From 40-80 sp964503665 (lineage in GTDB: Bacteria; Bacteroidota; Bacteroidia; Flavobacteriales_D; Crocinitomicaceae), in NCBI GenBank assembly GCA_964503665.1, contig CAZDAR010000085.1, forward strand, positions 1-8,223: a stretch of DNA of 8,223 nt, in the 5' to 3' direction. Positions 5,249 to 8,223 of this stretch are shown piece after piece (position 1 is the first letter of the stretch; the number at the start of each line of letters is the position of its first letter). A model generated the notes under the pieces. The model was not told where the DNA came from, ran no database searches, and saw only the letters and a list, made by a program, of their open reading frames with translations. The position numbers were made by a program, and so were the translations under genes.

Positions 5249-8223
5249 TTAGCTTATCGCTTCTAAATCTTCTTTAGATCCAACGATTAAACTTTGGAAA
5301 CTTCTAACTCCAGTACCAGCCGGAATTAAATGTCCAACGATAACATTTTCTTTCATTCCAAGTAAGAAGTCTTCTTTACCTGAAATAGCTGCCTCATTAA
5401 GAACCTTTGTCGTTTCTTGGAAAGAAGCGGCAGAGATAAATGATTTAGTTTGAAGTGAAGAACGTGTAATACCCTGAAGAACTGGTCTTGATGTAGAAGG
5501 TACAGCATCTCTAGATTCTACAATCTGCTTATCTTCTCTCTTTAACTTAGAGTTTTCATCTCTTAGTCTTCGAGCTGGAACAATTTGTCCTGTTTTCAAT
5601 TCCGTTGAATCTCCGTGGTTTATGATATACTTCATTCCGTAGATTCTATCGTTTTCTTCCATGAAATCAGCTTTATGAATAGTCTGACCTTCAAGGAATG
5701 ATGTATCTCCAGAATCGACGATTTCAACTTTTAACATCATTTGACGAACAATTACTTCAAAATGTTTGTCGTTAATTTTTACACCTTGTAAACGATACAC
5801 CTCTTGTATCTCATTAACGATATACTCTTGAACTTTTGTTGGTCCTTCGATATCTAAGATATCCTTCGGCGTAATCGAACCATCAGAAAGCGGTTGTCCA
5901 GCTTTCACGAAGTCATTCTTTTGTACTAAGATATGTTTAGCAGTTGGTGCAAGATATTTCTTCACTTCTCCAGTTTTTGAAGTAACGAAGATTTCTCTAC
6001 TACCTCGTTTCGTCTTACCTAATTCTACAACACCATCAATTTCAGAAACAACAGCTGGATCAGATGGATTACGTGCTTCAAATAATTCGGTTACACGTGG
6101 TAAACCACCGGTAATATCTCCTGCTTTACCAGAAACTCTTGGAATTTTTACAATAATCGCTCCTGCCTTAATTTTATCACCATCATTGATAGAGATGTGG
6201 GCATTAATTGGCACTGAATATTCACGTAAAAGCTCTCCTGATTTAATATCAATAATCTGAATAGAAGGTGTTTTCTTCTTATCTTTTGTCTCAACGATTA
6301 CTTTTTCCGTAAATCCTGTTTGCTCATCTACCTCCTGACGGAATGTAATACCTTCAATTACATTTTCAAAAACAACTTTACCAGCAGCTTCAGAAATAAT
6401 AACGGCATTATATGGATCCCATTTAGCGATAACATCACCTCTTGACACAGTCTTATTCTCAGTGATAAACAATTCAGAACCATACGGTATGTTAGCATGC
6501 ATTAAGATAGAATTATTCTTAGGGTCCATGATTCTAACTTCACCTGAACGTCCAACAACAAGAGTCTTACCTTCATCTGTTGTTAATGTTCGCAATTCAT
6601 CCATTTCTAGTTGACCGTTCATCTTAACCTTCAACTCACTAATTACAGCTTGATTAGACGCTGTACCCCCGACGTGGAAAGTACGAAGTGTCAACTGCGT
6701 TCCTGGCTCACCAATGGATTGCGCAGCAACAACACCAACTGCATCACCAAGCTCAGCTGGTCTATGCGTTGACAAATTAACACCATAGCATTTAGAACAA
6801 ACACCACGTCTCATTTCGCAAGTAAGAACTGAACGAATTTCAACTTCTTCGATTCCAGCAGCCTCAATGATATCAGCAACTTCATCCGTGATTAATTCAC
6901 CACTTGTTAAAATTAATTCGTCTGTATCAGGATGGAAGATGTCGTGTACACACGTTCTACCAACAATACGTTCTTTTAATGTCTCAACTATTTCATCATT
7001 TTTCTTTAACGGCGTAGCTACTAAACCTCTTAATGTACCACAGTCTTCTTTGTTGATGATAACATCTTGAGAAACATCGACCAAACGACGAGTTAAATAA
7101 CCTGCATCGGCAGTTTTAAGAGCCGTATCCGCTAAACCTTTACGTGCACCGTGAGTAGAAATAAAGTACTCAAGAATCGAAAGACCTTCTTTAAAGTTAG
7201 ATAAAATCGGGTTTTCAATAATTTGATGTGCTGACGCTCCAGACTTTTGAGGTTTCGCCATCAATCCTCTCATTCCTGAAAGCTGACGAATTTGTTCTTT
7301 AGAACCCCTTGCTCCAGAATCATACATCATGTAAATTGAGTTGAATCCTTGATTATCATTTTGTAATTGATTCATCAAAGTATTCGTCAACTTAGAGTTG
7401 GTATGTGTCCAGATATCAATAATTTGGTTATAACGTTCGTTGTTAGTAATAAGACCCATTTCATAGTGATTGGTAATCTCATCTACTTCCTCTTTCGCTT
7501 TCTTAATAAATTCATCTTTTTCCTTAGGAATAATAATGTCTTGGAGGTTGAAAGATAGACCTCCTTTAAATGCCATTTTATATCCTAAATCTTTGATTTC
7601 ATCTAAGAATTTAGCTGTTCTCGCTGTACCTGTAACTTTTAATACTTCGCCAATAATATTACGAAGTGCTTTTTTCGTTAATACATCGTTGATAAACCCA
7701 ACTTCGTGAGGTACTAGTTCGTTAAATAAAACACGTCCACATGAAGTCTCTATCATTTGTAATGTAGGTACTTTGTTTTCATCTAAATCGTAAGTCTTAA
7801 CTTTAATGTGTGCATGTAAATCTAATTTACCTTCATTATAAGCTATTATTACTTCTTCAGGAGAATAGAAAATACCATTCTCACCTTTAACAGGATGCTC
7901 TTCAGAAGAAAAGCGCTGCTTAGTGATATAGTATAAACCTAATACCATATCTTGTGATGGTACCGCAATAGGTGCTCCGTTAGCAGGGTTTACAATATTA
8001 TGAGAAGCTAACATCAATAGTTGCGCTTCTAATATTGCAGCATTACCTAATGGTAAATGTACCGCCATCTGGTCACCGTCAAAGTCTGCGTTGAATGCCG
8101 TTGTTACTAATGGGTGAAGGCGAATTGCTTTTCCTTCAATCATTTTAGGTTGAAACGCTTGAATACCTAAACGGTGAAGCGTAGGAGCACGGTTAAGTAA
8201 TACAGGGTGTCCTTTCATGATAT
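5249..8223 (-). CDS. rpoC: RNA polymerase beta' subunit, C-terminal part (cut by right edge)
   Basis: This is the C-terminal ~990 residues of the catalytic beta' subunit of RNA polymerase. The reading frame runs off the right edge; the methionine at 8218 is internal, since it lies in the conserved GHPVLLNRAPTLHRLGIQAF region, and about 400 N-terminal residues are missing. Numbered from that methionine, the catalytic magnesium site NADFDGD (44-50) has all three aspartates. The bridge helix is at about 301-323 (SGARGSKEQIRQLSGMRG), and the trigger-loop helix at 509-518 (LTLRTFHVGG) has the catalytic histidine H515. The second zinc site is C393, C467, C474 and C477, with the same spacing as in E. 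coli (74, 7, 3). The stretch of about 180 residues (519-700) after the trigger helix corresponds to an SI3-type insertion of sandwich-barrel hybrid motifs, followed by DITGGLPRVTELFEARNP (701-718). The C-terminus includes GITRSSLQTKSFISAASFQETTKVL (916-940). rpoB should lie just outside on the right. The gene is intact as far as seen. Confidence 0.98.
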   Translation of the reverse strand, partial: IMKGHPVLLNRAPTLHRLGIQAFQPKMIEGKAIRLHPLVTTAFNADFDGDQMAVHLPLGNAAILEAQLLMLASHNIVNPANGAPIAVPSQDMVLGLYYITKQRFSSEEHPVKGENGIFYSPEEVIIAYNEGKLDLHAHIKVKTYDLDENKVPTLQMIETSCGRVLFNELVPHEVGFINDVLTKKALRNIIGEVLKVTGTARTAKFLDEIKDLGYKMAFKGGLSFNLQDIIIPKEKDEFIKKAKEEVDEITNHYEMGLITNNERYNQIIDIWTHTNSKLTNTLMNQLQNDNQGFNSIYMMYDSGARGSKEQIRQLSGMRGLMAKPQKSGASAHQIIENPILSNFKEGLSILEYFISTHGARKGLADTALKTADAGYLTRRLVDVSQDVIINKEDCGTLRGLVATPLKKNDEIVETLKERIVGRTCVHDIFHPDTDELILTSGELITDEVADIIEAAGIEEVEIRSVLTCEMRRGVCSKCYGVNLSTHRPAELGDAVGVVAAQSIGEPGTQLTLRTFHVGGTASNQAVISELKVKMNGQLEMDELRTLTTDEGKTLVVGRSGEVRIMDPKNNSILMHANIPYGSELFITENKTVSRGDVIAKWDPYNAVIISEAAGKVVFENVIEGITFRQEVDEQTGFTEKVIVETKDKKKTPSIQIIDIKSGELLREYSVPINAHISINDGDKIKAGAIIVKIPRVSGKAGDITGGLPRVTELFEARNPSDPAVVSEIDGVVELGKTKRGSREIFVTSKTGEVKKYLAPTAKHILVQKNDFVKAGQPLSDGSITPKDILDIEGPTKVQEYIVNEIQEVYRLQGVKINDKHFEVIVRQMMLKVEIVDSGDTSFLEGQTIHKADFMEENDRIYGMKYIINHGDSTELKTGQIVPARRLRDENSKLKREDKQIVESRDAVPSTSRPVLQGITRSSLQTKSFISAASFQETTKVLNEAAISGKEDFLLGMKENVIVGHLIPAGTGVRSFQSLIVGSKEDLEAIS

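Noticed and set aside
6867..7709. Three short plus-strand reading frames (67, 63 and 79 codons) opposite rpoC
   Set aside because: They lie wholly antisense to conserved rpoC codons, show no recognisable protein features and have no promoter or ribosome site; they are shadows of the real gene.
8216..8218. ATG (minus strand) at 8218 as the start of rpoC
   Set aside because: It falls inside the conserved core of beta' (GHPVLLNRAPTLHR), the frame stays open to the window edge, and the N-terminal clamp and first zinc site are missing, so the gene is cut by the window.

Overview
The window looks like a chromosomal core-genome segment of a Bacteroidota member, most likely in or near the Flavobacteriales. 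The evidence is AT-rich DNA, Bacteroidota-type promoter boxes (TTTG about 19 nt upstream of TAnnTTTG) in place of classical -35/-10 sites, almost no Shine-Dalgarno signals, and gene content typical of that phylum: ZapA beside RNase Y, and a DUF3467 protein just downstream of rpoC. The assignment below phylum level is inference.

Layout. Bases 1-163 are an intergenic stretch carrying a strong minus-strand promoter that fires out of the left edge. Two plus-strand genes follow: a GT4-like glycosyltransferase (164-1291) and a GmhA-type sedoheptulose-7-phosphate isomerase (1365-1943). Together they suggest cell-surface glycan synthesis. A perfect inverted repeat (1965-2001) ends this unit and also serves as terminator for the convergent genes on the other side.

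From 2025 to the right edge every gene is on the minus strand. In transcription order these are: the C-terminal ~990 residues of the RNA polymerase beta' subunit (rpoC, cut by the right edge), a strong terminator (5199-5233), a DUF3467 gene, a small lipoprotein of lipocalin-like appearance, a coiled-coil protein translationally overlapped with zapA, another hairpin terminator or attenuator (3574-3616), and rny (RNase Y).

The functional themes are transcription (rpoC, perhaps DUF3467), cell division (zapA and its coiled-coil partner), RNA decay (rny) and envelope sugar synthesis (glycosyltransferase, gmhA). I see no mobile element, CRISPR array, tRNA, rRNA or obviously transferred cluster. No clearly novel multi-gene system is visible. 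The items most worth a second look are the uncharacterised coiled-coil partner of ZapA, the hairpin just upstream of rny, the DUF3467 neighbour of rpoC, and the non-canonical active-site region of the glycosyltransferase.
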